The position numbers and the translations under genes are program-made. Below, in pieces: positions 1 through 4,895 of a stretch of DNA of 5,866 nt (position 1 is the first letter of the stretch; each line of letters starts with the position of its first letter). Under the pieces are notes generated by a model, which saw only the letters and a list, made by a program, of their open reading frames with translations, had not been told where the DNA came from and searched no databases. Location: NCBI GenBank assembly GCA_030624785.1, contig JAUXJK010000144.1, positions 1 through 5,866 of the forward strand, written 5' to 3'. This DNA is from Actinomycetes bacterium. Lineage in GTDB: Bacteria; Actinomycetota; Thermoleophilia; Gaiellales; Gaiellaceae.

Positions 1-212
1 CCCACGCGTATCCGGCCATCAAGCACACCGACGGTCGCCGGGATGGCCCCTCCGTTGCGCACAACCTGCTCGGATTCAATCGCGACCGTTGCACCACGAC
101 CGCGCGGAAACCCGTGAGATACAAGAGTAGTTTCGAGGGCAACCGTGGGCGTATCGGCGGCGAGAGCCGTCGACACCTCGGCTGCAATGGTGAAGGCCGC
201 GGTCGAGATCAA
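1..212 (-). CDS. psuG: Pseudouridine-5'-phosphate glycosidase, N-terminal part (runs off left edge)
   Basis: PsuG reversibly splits pseudouridine 5'-phosphate into uracil and ribose 5-phosphate in the cytoplasm, the second step of pseudouridine breakdown. About 70 residues are visible of a family that is usually near 300. They include the N-terminal family pattern VALETTLVSHGFPRG, then an 'NGGAIPATVGVLDGRIRV' stretch that matches the NGAvPATiaildG segment of PsuG/IndA proteins. The Glu in VALE corresponds to the conserved active-site Glu near residue 31 of the E. coli enzyme; the catalytic Lys lies beyond the window. I chose the TTG at 212-210 as start. It overlaps the stop of the upstream kinase (TTGA), has a GGGAG Shine-Dalgarno at 224-220 with 7 nt spacing, and no ATG in this frame fits. 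Translational coupling to the kinase is likely. The family is certain by pattern; the exact start is likely. Confidence 0.9.
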   Translation of the reverse strand, partial: MISTAAFTIAAEVSTALAADTPTVALETTLVSHGFPRGRGATVAIESEQVVRNGGAIPATVGVLDGRIRV

Positions 213-1042
213 GGCATCGCTCCCGTTCGTTCTAGACAGCGGGCTGCCGTCGCGAGGGCCATGTCGACGCCGCCCGTGAGAAAGCCTGCTGCGAATGCGT
301 CGCCCGCGCCGGTGGGATCGACGATTTGAGCGGGCAGGGCCGGATACGATTTGCTGCGGCCGTCGCGTGTGACGACGCACCCGGCTGAGCCCCGTTTCGT
401 GACCCAGGTCGTCTCGGGTGACGGCCAGTGCGCGCATGGCGGAGCGATTGAATCCTTCTCGGACTCCGTTGCGAAGATCAGCGACGGATGCAGTTGCTCG
501 AGTAGTCCCCGCATCGTCGGAGCGCCAACCTGCTCGATGACGCGTGTCGAAGCCAGATCGATGCTGATCTGCGCTCCTGTCTCGCGTGCCATTGCGACAG
601 CGCGCACGGTGGTGTCGCGCAGCAGGCCGTCGGCGAGCCCATATCCAGACACATGGAGCCACGCGATCCCCTCAAGCCACGTCGGCTTGAGCGTCTCAGC
701 TGCGAATGCGGGTGCGTCACCGCGATCGGTCAGCATTGTGCGCGTGCCGTCGGTCTGGGACAGCGATACAACGGTTCCCGTTCGTCCCTGGCTGCACGGG
801 CCACGAACTTCGATCCCGAGGCGGGCGAGTTCGGCTGTGAGCAGGGCTCCGGGCGGATCTTCGCTGCGGGTACACAGCACGCGCCCCTGGTGGCCAAGTT
901 CCTGAACCCAGGCTGCGACGTTCGCCGCCTGACCTCCTGCGGCAATTTCGATCCTGGAGAATGTGTCCGTATCGAGGGTGATCTGGTCGTCGATCCGCAC
1001 GATCACGTCCAGAAGGAGATCTCCGATGGTGCAGACGTTCAC
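209..1042 (-). CDS. psuK: PfkB-family carbohydrate kinase, probable pseudouridine kinase
   Basis: This 277-residue cytoplasmic kinase belongs to the ribokinase/PfkB family. It begins with a beta strand leading to GD and D12 (MNVCTIGDLLLD), the usual substrate-binding start. It carries the first PfkB motif GGQAANVA at residues 36-43 and the second signature DPTGAGDAFAAGF at 242-254, where D248 is the predicted catalytic base and GAG forms the anion hole. The length is slightly short for the family (about 300), but both ends are intact and it closes with an '...RTGAMP' tail. Substrate cannot be read from the motifs alone. The immediate overlap with psuG suggests it phosphorylates pseudouridine to pseudouridine 5'-phosphate. 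The start is GTG at 1042-1040 with no strong Shine-Dalgarno, but a TAGGCT -10-like hexamer lies 6 nt upstream, fitting a leaderless transcript. The PfkB family call is firm; the pseudouridine specificity is inferred from context. Confidence 0.82.
   Translation of the reverse strand: MNVCTIGDLLLDVIVRIDDQITLDTDTFSRIEIAAGGQAANVAAWVQELGHQGRVLCTRSEDPPGALLTAELARLGIEVRGPCSQGRTGTVVSLSQTDGTRTMLTDRGDAPAFAAETLKPTWLEGIAWLHVSGYGLADGLLRDTTVRAVAMARETGAQISIDLASTRVIEQVGAPTMRGLLEQLHPSLIFATESEKDSIAPPCAHWPSPETTWVTKRGSAGCVVTRDGRSKSYPALPAQIVDPTGAGDAFAAGFLTGGVDMALATAARCLERTGAMP
220..224 (-). promoter_or_regulatory. Ribosome binding site deciding the TTG start of psuG
   Basis: On the minus strand GGGAG lies 7 nt before the TTG at 212-210, inside the last codons of the kinase gene. 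It is the main support for a non-ATG start overlapping the kinase stop codon. Confidence 0.55.
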
Positions 1043-1048
1043 TGGCGC

Positions 1049-1054
1049 AGCCTA
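1049..1054 (-). promoter_or_regulatory. Candidate -10 element (leaderless) for the kinase-psuG operon
   Basis: TAGGCT on the minus strand fits the actinobacterial TANNNT -10 pattern and ends 6 nt before the GTG start, so transcription would begin at or next to the start codon. No good -35 hexamer is seen. This is a pattern match only. Confidence 0.35.
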
Positions 1055-1081
1055 GTGCCTGTTCAACTGGCTGACGGCGCG

Positions 1082-1087
1082 TAGCAT
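1082..1087 (+). promoter_or_regulatory. Candidate -10 element (leaderless) for the membrane-protein operon
   Basis: TAGCAT fits TANNNT and ends 7 nt before the ATG at 1095, predicting a leaderless transcript. It overlaps the alternative ATG at 1086, which argues that 1095 is the true start. A TTCAAC at 1062-1067 is a poor -35, with a spacer of only 14 nt. Confidence 0.35.
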
Positions 1088-1094
1088 GCCACCC

Positions 1095-1811
1095 ATGGAG
1101 TCATCCAAGCTTGAAGTCGACGAGCCTCAACGCGCGGGCGAGGTGCTCGCCGCCGCGTTTCGTGAGTATGGGCGGCGCCCCGTGACGTACGTAACGATCG
1201 GTGCTGTTGAAGCGCTCGCAAGTCTCGCGAACTACGAGGGCGTGGGTATCCACCCGGCCGCGGGTTACGCGATCGCGGCAATTGCGTTTCTGGCGTGTTT
1301 CACCGTGACCGTGTGCGTCGCGAGCGGTTGGTCGTTTGCCGAGGCCCGGGCACGCATTCGCAATGCCGTCGTGGCGCTGGCGGGCCTCGCGTTTGTTGTG
1401 GGTTTACCGCAGACTCTCGGACGTTTCGACGCCGTGTTCATTCTGATTGTGATTCTCTGGCTCGCGGTGACTGCGTTCGCGATTCCGATCGTGCTGCATG
1501 AACAGACGCCAGGACGCCCCGTGAGGATTCCGGGCATGTTCACCGCACTCAGGCGATCCATGACGCTGTCGCAGGTCGCGTTCCTTCACGCCGCGCTCGT
1601 CATTGCGATCCTATTCGCCGTCACTGTTCTGATTACGACGGTGCTCGTTGGCGCACTCAACAACTTCGGTGACCAGGGTCAGCTCGCCGCGTTTGTCATC
1701 TCCCGTGCCGTCCTCGTTCCGGTCGTGTTCATTGGTCTGTTCGCGCTCTACCTTGAGCAAAAACAGCGCCAGCGAGTGAGCGGTGACGTGACCGTCGGCG
1801 AGCGCGCATGA
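1095..1811 (+). CDS. Multi-pass integral membrane protein of unknown function
   Basis: I do not recognise a named family with certainty. Counting from the alternative ATG at 1086 (241 residues), there is a short polar N-terminus and an amphipathic segment with AAFREYGRRP at 23-32. Likely membrane spans follow at about 58-80, 94-110, 116-138, 164-190 and 203-224, and then a charged C-terminus (EQKQRQR). The pattern of an 'AF..Y.R.P' opening and a 'PIVLHEQ...ALRRSMTL' loop before a long hydrophobic helix resembles the glycerophosphodiester phosphodiesterase membrane-domain/DUF975-like proteins of Gram-positive bacteria. That resemblance is from memory of pattern, not a search. No enzymatic motif is visible. 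I prefer the ATG at 1095 (238 residues) because a TAGCAT -10 candidate covers the 1086 ATG and there is no Shine-Dalgarno. Its stop overlaps the next start as ATGA, so the two are probably co-translated. Confidence 0.85.
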   Translation: MESSKLEVDEPQRAGEVLAAAFREYGRRPVTYVTIGAVEALASLANYEGVGIHPAAGYAIAAIAFLACFTVTVCVASGWSFAEARARIRNAVVALAGLAFVVGLPQTLGRFDAVFILIVILWLAVTAFAIPIVLHEQTPGRPVRIPGMFTALRRSMTLSQVAFLHAALVIAILFAVTVLITTVLVGALNNFGDQGQLAAFVISRAVLVPVVFIGLFALYLEQKQRQRVSGDVTVGERA

Positions 1812-2026
1812 TTCCCGAGAAACTGCCCGACTGGGTCCTCGCGGAGATCGCATCGTGGCCGCAAGACGCGTTTGGGGTTCAGCACACCAGGCTGCTTCTT
1901 CGGGACGGGCGGGTGCTTGCACCCGTCGCCGTACTACCGAGTGGAGACGTTGTTGGGTGGGGCAGTGCCGGCTCGGCGCAGTTCGATCCGGATGACATCG
2001 TCGCAATCGAGCGGATAGACGACTAG
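1808..2026 (+). CDS. Hypothetical 72-residue protein
   Basis: This is a small acidic, probably cytoplasmic protein with no signal peptide or membrane segment. It opens with an amphipathic 'PEKLPDWVLAEIASWP' helix and continues with alternating hydrophobic stretches (TRLLLRDG, VLAPVAVLPSG, DVVGWG) that look like a small beta sheet, ending in an acidic DPDDIVAIERIDD helix. I do not recognise the family. Its ATG overlaps the stop of the membrane-protein gene by 4 nt (ATGA), the arrangement expected for translational coupling, which is the best evidence that it is real. The next small ORF starts 19 nt after its stop. No function can be assigned; a partner role for the membrane protein is only a guess from the overlap. 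Confidence 0.72.
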   Translation: MIPEKLPDWVLAEIASWPQDAFGVQHTRLLLRDGRVLAPVAVLPSGDVVGWGSAGSAQFDPDDIVAIERIDD

Positions 2027-2029
2027 CGC

Positions 2030-2035
2030 TACGAT
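2030..2035 (+). promoter_or_regulatory. Candidate -10 element before the small single-TM ORF
   Basis: TACGAT fits TANNNT, and the predicted transcription start falls about 4 nt before the ATG at 2046. It overlaps the region just after the preceding stop codon. No -35 is apparent, so it may be chance. Confidence 0.25.
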
Positions 2036-2045
2036 TGGGCGAGGC

Positions 2046-2258
2046 ATGTTCGACAGAAAACGCCAGACAAGCCTGCGGTCTTTTTTGCTGGGAGGCCTTC
2101 TCGGTAGCGTCGCGGGTGTTCTCGCGGCCGGCGGTCTCCGTCGCTCGCGGAGCGCAGGGGAAGATGGACAACAGATCGATGGCGTTCGTGCCTTCGAGCA
2201 GGCGCCGTGCCATATGGAATGGCGCGCCCGCGAGCAGAGCGAGAGCACACTTACGTAG
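2046..2258 (+). CDS. Small single-TM protein, YtxH-like at the N-terminus (hypothetical)
   Basis: This 70-residue ORF has a basic start (MFDRKRQTSLRS), then one glycine-rich hydrophobic segment at about residues 13-30 (FLLGGLLGSVAGVLAAGGL), then RRSRS and a hydrophilic tail containing FEQAPCHMEWR. The basic-then-glycine-rich-hydrophobic layout is like the N-terminus of small YtxH-type membrane proteins, though the tail here is short and I cannot place it in that family with confidence. The Arg-rich segment after the hydrophobic stretch and the single Cys in the tail suggest a small inner-membrane protein with an exposed C-terminus. It sits 19 nt after the preceding gene, in the same direction. 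GAGG at 2041-2044 is too close to the ATG to serve as a normal ribosome site. It could be non-coding, but third codon positions remain G/C-rich, which favours coding. Confidence 0.55.
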   Translation: MFDRKRQTSLRSFLLGGLLGSVAGVLAAGGLRRSRSAGEDGQQIDGVRAFEQAPCHMEWRAREQSESTLT

Positions 2259-2292
2259 CGCGGTAGCGGCATAGACGCGTGTCGATCCGCGC
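2258..2292 (+). terminator. Weak inverted repeat after the small-ORF operon
   Basis: GCGCGG at 2258-2263 can pair with CCGCGC at 2287-2292 around a 23-nt loop that itself holds a short GAC-GCGT-GTC hairpin at 2274-2283. There is no T-run after it. It may be a weak terminator or a chance match in GC-rich DNA. Confidence 0.2.
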
Positions 2293-2314
2293 CTGAAGTG
2301 AGCCTGTTGCCTGC

Positions 2315-2320
2315 TACTCT
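2315..2320 (+). promoter_or_regulatory. Candidate -10 element for the FmdB-type gene
   Basis: TACTCT fits TANNNT about 28 nt before the ATG at 2349, and a CTGAAG at 2293-2298 could be a poor -35 with 16 nt spacing. AGAAGG at 2332-2337 is a possible but distant Shine-Dalgarno. This would give the zinc-ribbon gene its own transcript. Confidence 0.28.
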
Positions 2321-2348
2321 TCGGCGGCTCTAGAAGGCCAAGAAACCG

Positions 2349-2726
2349 ATGCCAACCTACAACTATCGCTGCAAGGACGGCCACGAATTCGAGGTCTTCC
2401 ACAAGATGTCCGAGGACGGACCGGATGCCTGCGAGATATGCGAAAAGTCGCCGGTCGAGATAGTCCTCTACCCGGTTGCAGTTCATTTCAAGGGTTCTGG
2501 GTTCTACTCGACCGACTACGGGCGTGGCAATTCCAATCGCGAAGACGCCAAAGAGGGCGAGTCGTCCTCGTCGTCTGCTGAAGGCAAGAATGGCGAAAAG
2601 AGCGAGAGCGGCGAGAAGAGCGCGAGCGACAAAGGCGACAAGGGCGATAAGGGCGGCGCGAAGAGCGACTCGAAGCCCAAAGAGTCCTCTGACGGCAAGA
2701 GTAAGAAAAAGTCTGCCGAGGCCTGA
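2349..2726 (+). CDS. FmdB-family zinc-ribbon protein with a long charged tail
   Basis: This 125-residue cytoplasmic protein opens with MPTYNYRC, the hallmark start of FmdB/CxxC_CxxC_SSSS zinc ribbons (a family that includes putative regulatory proteins of uncertain role). The usual first CxxC knuckle is reduced: C8 is followed by K-D-G-H12, so H12 probably replaces the second Cys. C28-x-x-C31 (CEIC) forms the second knuckle. A conserved 'PVAVHFKGSGFYSTDYG' block follows at about 43-59, typical of actinobacterial members. From about residue 62 to the end the protein is low-complexity, made almost only of Ser, Lys, Glu, Asp and Gly with three DKG units, and is surely disordered. The gene is monocistronic or weakly attached to the small genes upstream, and it converges on the glycoside-hydrolase-like gene. 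The family is firm; the biological role is unknown. Confidence 0.93.
   Translation: MPTYNYRCKDGHEFEVFHKMSEDGPDACEICEKSPVEIVLYPVAVHFKGSGFYSTDYGRGNSNREDAKEGESSSSSAEGKNGEKSESGEKSASDKGDKGDKGGAKSDSKPKESSDGKSKKKSAEA
2628..2654 (+). repeat. Three tandem 9-bp repeats in the FmdB-type tail
   Basis: Three in-frame copies of GAYAARGGC (gacaaaggc, gacaagggc, gataagggc) encode DKG-DKG-DKG. The copies differ only at wobble positions, so the tail is probably a slippage-prone, length-variable segment. Confidence 0.7.
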
Positions 2727-2769
2727 AGCTTTTCCGCAGGCGTCGTGCCGATGCGAGCGAGTGCAGCAG

Positions 2770-2793
2770 CCGCTTATCGAGGTTGATGAGCGG
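2770..2793. terminator. Possible bidirectional terminator hairpin between convergent genes
   Basis: CCGCTTATC at 2770-2778 pairs with GATGAGCGG at 2785-2793, a 9-bp stem with one T-G wobble and a 6-nt loop. It lies in the 78-bp gap between the zinc-ribbon gene and the oppositely oriented hydrolase-like gene, where a shared terminator is expected. There is no T-run on either side, so it is not a classic intrinsic terminator. Confidence 0.4.
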
Positions 2794-2804
2794 TCGCGTG
2801 TCGA

Positions 2805-4790
2805 CTAACGCTTGCTCATGACGCGAAACACGGGTCCATCGAGAGTCGCGACGCGTTGCGGGTTGCGCTCGCTGGTCACGGCTATTTCGATTCGGTACAG
2901 CCCGGGTGAGAGGCGCTCGCGCGGGAATTTCACCCAACTGTAGAAGCCCGCTCGCAGCCGCCCCTGCGTTGTGGCGGCCGGTTCGCCGATCGCCCTGGCG
3001 CTGGTACCCCGCCTGCGAACCGGCACGATCTTGGCCGCGTAGTTCGCCGACTCGTCGATCCGTACGTGAGCGCGCCACAGGTTGTGCTTGTGGTTGTACC
3101 GCGTTGAGCGTGACCAGCCGATTCGAGTGACGTCTACCGTGGTTTTCGGAACGAACACGCGGTCGACGGGGCCGTTCTTCAGGGCGGAGCAACGTATCTT
3201 GCGCGCCGCGGCAGCGGCCGCCGCCGTGCGGAACGCTTTCACGGAAAGCTTCTCCGTTCCGTCGGCCCAGTAGAGGCCTGACTGCCAGCGATTGAGATCT
3301 GCTTCGTCGTAGAGAAGGAAGTTCAGCAGCACCGCAACGTACGGCTGACAGTACGCCAGATGTATCGCATCCGTGAGCTGTGTCGCTTGATCAGGTGCGA
3401 GGGGCGCCTGGGGAGCGACGTCACCGAGTGGCGCATGATCTGGCAGGCTCGCTTTGTCTGTTTCTATGCCGCTGTAGAGGGCAGCCTTGTCGGCGGCAGG
3501 AACCGTCTGGAAGCCGCTCTCCAGATACCAGATCTGGGGTCCATCCATGCCAGGGAGAGCTTGAGGTGTCCCGGCGAAGCCATCGTGGAGAGCCTGCATC
3601 AGGCTCGTCCAGTCGCCCATTCCGATGGTGAGCGAGCCGCTGTGCTGGCGCCACGGCCGTTCGGCGGAGTTGGTGCCGTACGGGTGGTGTCCAACAGAGT
3701 CGAATAGAGGGGCGGCACGACCGCTAGCCCGATAGGCGTCTCCCATGAGCCGGATGAACGTCGCTGGGGAGTGCGAAATGTTCGACCGGGCGCCCGGTCG
3801 ATCGTTCCCCTTCGACGAGGTTGATGGCCCGATCACGTTGGCATCGCCACGGATGCCGTGAAGAACGTCGTAGCACCGTGCGAGTAGCGCCGCGTAGGCG
3901 GCTGGGGCGGCGGATCGGCCCTGTGAGTCGTACTGAGGTGCCCAGAACTGTTGCTTGTTGGGCTCGATCCAGACGCCAAAGTCGGAGATCTGTGGGAAAC
4001 GGGCGGCGGCGTCACCAAGGAAGGAGCAGTACGCCGAGCGATCCGCGTCAGTTAGCGGCGCGCTAGCTCCGGTGCGCGAGCGACTCGACAATATGACCCG
4101 GAGCTCGGGAGTTGCCCCGACGATTCCTGCCAGCATGGCCACCTGACTGGCCGAGAGCGCGGCCTGACCAGGCTCCCACACGAACATGATCCGCACGGCG
4201 CCTACATTGAGTCCTCGGATCTGCGCCGAAGACTCCTGCGGCGCACCCTGGATGCGATCGTCAGCGACCCCCACGACGAGCGACGGCTTCTGTCGTACCG
4301 GAACTGCAATTCTGATCTTGCGGTTGAGACGAACCGAGCGTCCAGTGGCATCACGACCACGCATCACCACGCGGGCGAGGATCGGCCCGCGCCTTCGCAC
4401 GCGCTTGAATCCTTTCTTCGTCAGCTCGAGGCCGACGGATGTGCTGACTCCGCCTGCCAGGATCGCTTCGCCGCGCGCGAGAACGAGGTTCTTCTTGGGA
4501 GTCTTCTTGGCGGGAGCCGATGAGCTCTTGGTTGTCACCGGCGCGTTTAGGGGGCGTAGCTCTCGTACGACGAGCTTCCCGGCGCAGGTACGCGCGCTTC
4601 CAGGGCACCGGATCTCCAGTTCGAAGCTACGGCCGGAGTTAACCACTGCGTCCCGTGTCAGAAGCTTGGCTGCAGTCGGTTTACGGGCACCGCTCGCCTC
4701 CGCCGCCAGCGCGACGGTAGCCAGAACGGCGGCCGCAACAATCAATAAACCGAGTGGAGACACACGTCCCCACGGTGACGTAACTCCCAT
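2805..4790 (-). CDS. Secreted glycoside-hydrolase-like protein (clan GH-A type TIM barrel)
   Basis: From the ATG at 4790 this is 661 residues. It has an N-terminal signal peptide or anchor (hydrophobic stretch at about 13-30, after one Arg) with an A-x-A-like region. About residues 40-165 form a beta-rich domain with a Cys pair (C62, C69) and a Lys-rich loop, in the style of actinobacterial Ig-like surface domains. About 169-540 is the likely TIM barrel. FGVWIEPNKQQFW carries the candidate acid/base E276, SVGHHPYGTN matches the HPYG strand, and IWYLESGFQT carries the candidate nucleophile E424. A beta-rich C-terminal domain (about 555-661) follows. Clan GH-A enzymes normally have Asn before the acid/base (WNEPN); here it is Ile275. 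Substrate is unknown; cell-wall or extracellular polysaccharide is plausible. An upstream ATG at 4838 would give 677 residues, but 4790 gives a proper signal peptide and has TAGCCT (4806-4801) just ahead. Confidence 0.82.
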   Translation of the reverse strand: MGVTSPWGRVSPLGLLIVAAAVLATVALAAEASGARKPTAAKLLTRDAVVNSGRSFELEIRCPGSARTCAGKLVVRELRPLNAPVTTKSSSAPAKKTPKKNLVLARGEAILAGGVSTSVGLELTKKGFKRVRRRGPILARVVMRGRDATGRSVRLNRKIRIAVPVRQKPSLVVGVADDRIQGAPQESSAQIRGLNVGAVRIMFVWEPGQAALSASQVAMLAGIVGATPELRVILSSRSRTGASAPLTDADRSAYCSFLGDAAARFPQISDFGVWIEPNKQQFWAPQYDSQGRSAAPAAYAALLARCYDVLHGIRGDANVIGPSTSSKGNDRPGARSNISHSPATFIRLMGDAYRASGRAAPLFDSVGHHPYGTNSAERPWRQHSGSLTIGMGDWTSLMQALHDGFAGTPQALPGMDGPQIWYLESGFQTVPAADKAALYSGIETDKASLPDHAPLGDVAPQAPLAPDQATQLTDAIHLAYCQPYVAVLLNFLLYDEADLNRWQSGLYWADGTEKLSVKAFRTAAAAAAARKIRCSALKNGPVDRVFVPKTTVDVTRIGWSRSTRYNHKHNLWRAHVRIDESANYAAKIVPVRRRGTSARAIGEPAATTQGRLRAGFYSWVKFPRERLSPGLYRIEIAVTSERNPQRVATLDGPVFRVMSKR

Positions 4791-4800
4791 GAAGTACGGC

Positions 4801-4806
4801 AGGCTA
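4801..4806 (-). promoter_or_regulatory. Candidate -10 element for the hydrolase-like gene
   Basis: TAGCCT on the minus strand (within TATAGCCT, 4808-4801) fits TANNNT and would start transcription about 4 nt before the ATG at 4790. It would exclude the upstream ATG at 4838 from that transcript. No clear -35 is visible. Confidence 0.28.
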
Positions 4807-4895
4807 TACGCCCGTGCGGTTGGCTTGTGCGGGTTCATTCGTGATTGGGACTTCGGGAACGAGCCCCTACCCTAATCCTCTGAACGCCGGTTACG

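Noticed and set aside
351..1084. Plus-strand open frames opposite the kinase gene
   Set aside because: They are antisense to a gene with both PfkB motifs intact, and their translations show no family pattern.
1095..1811. Membrane protein as a pseudouridine transporter for the divergent psuK/psuG pair
   Set aside because: It lacks any nucleoside-transporter pattern and is only about 240 residues with about five spans. Divergent placement alone is not enough.
1611..2486. 291-codon open frame on the minus strand across three plus-strand genes
   Set aside because: It lies antisense to the membrane-protein end, the two small ORFs and the clear FmdB N-terminus. Its protein is Arg/Ala/Ser-rich with no motif, as expected for a shadow frame in GC-rich DNA.
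2488..3192. 234-codon open frame on the minus strand
   Set aside because: It overlaps the zinc-ribbon tail in antisense and the hydrolase-like gene in another frame. Its protein is an Arg/Ser-rich low-complexity string mirroring the repetitive tail codons.
4186..4875. 229-codon plus-strand open frame over the start of the hydrolase-like gene
   Set aside because: It is antisense to the signal peptide and beta domain, and its protein is Arg/Thr/Ala-rich without motifs or a ribosome site.
4791..4895. Terminator or RNA gene between the dehydrogenase and the hydrolase-like gene
   Set aside because: I found no stem longer than about 4-5 bp, no T-run and no tRNA-like fold in this roughly 105-bp gap; only the TATAGCCT promoter candidate stands out.
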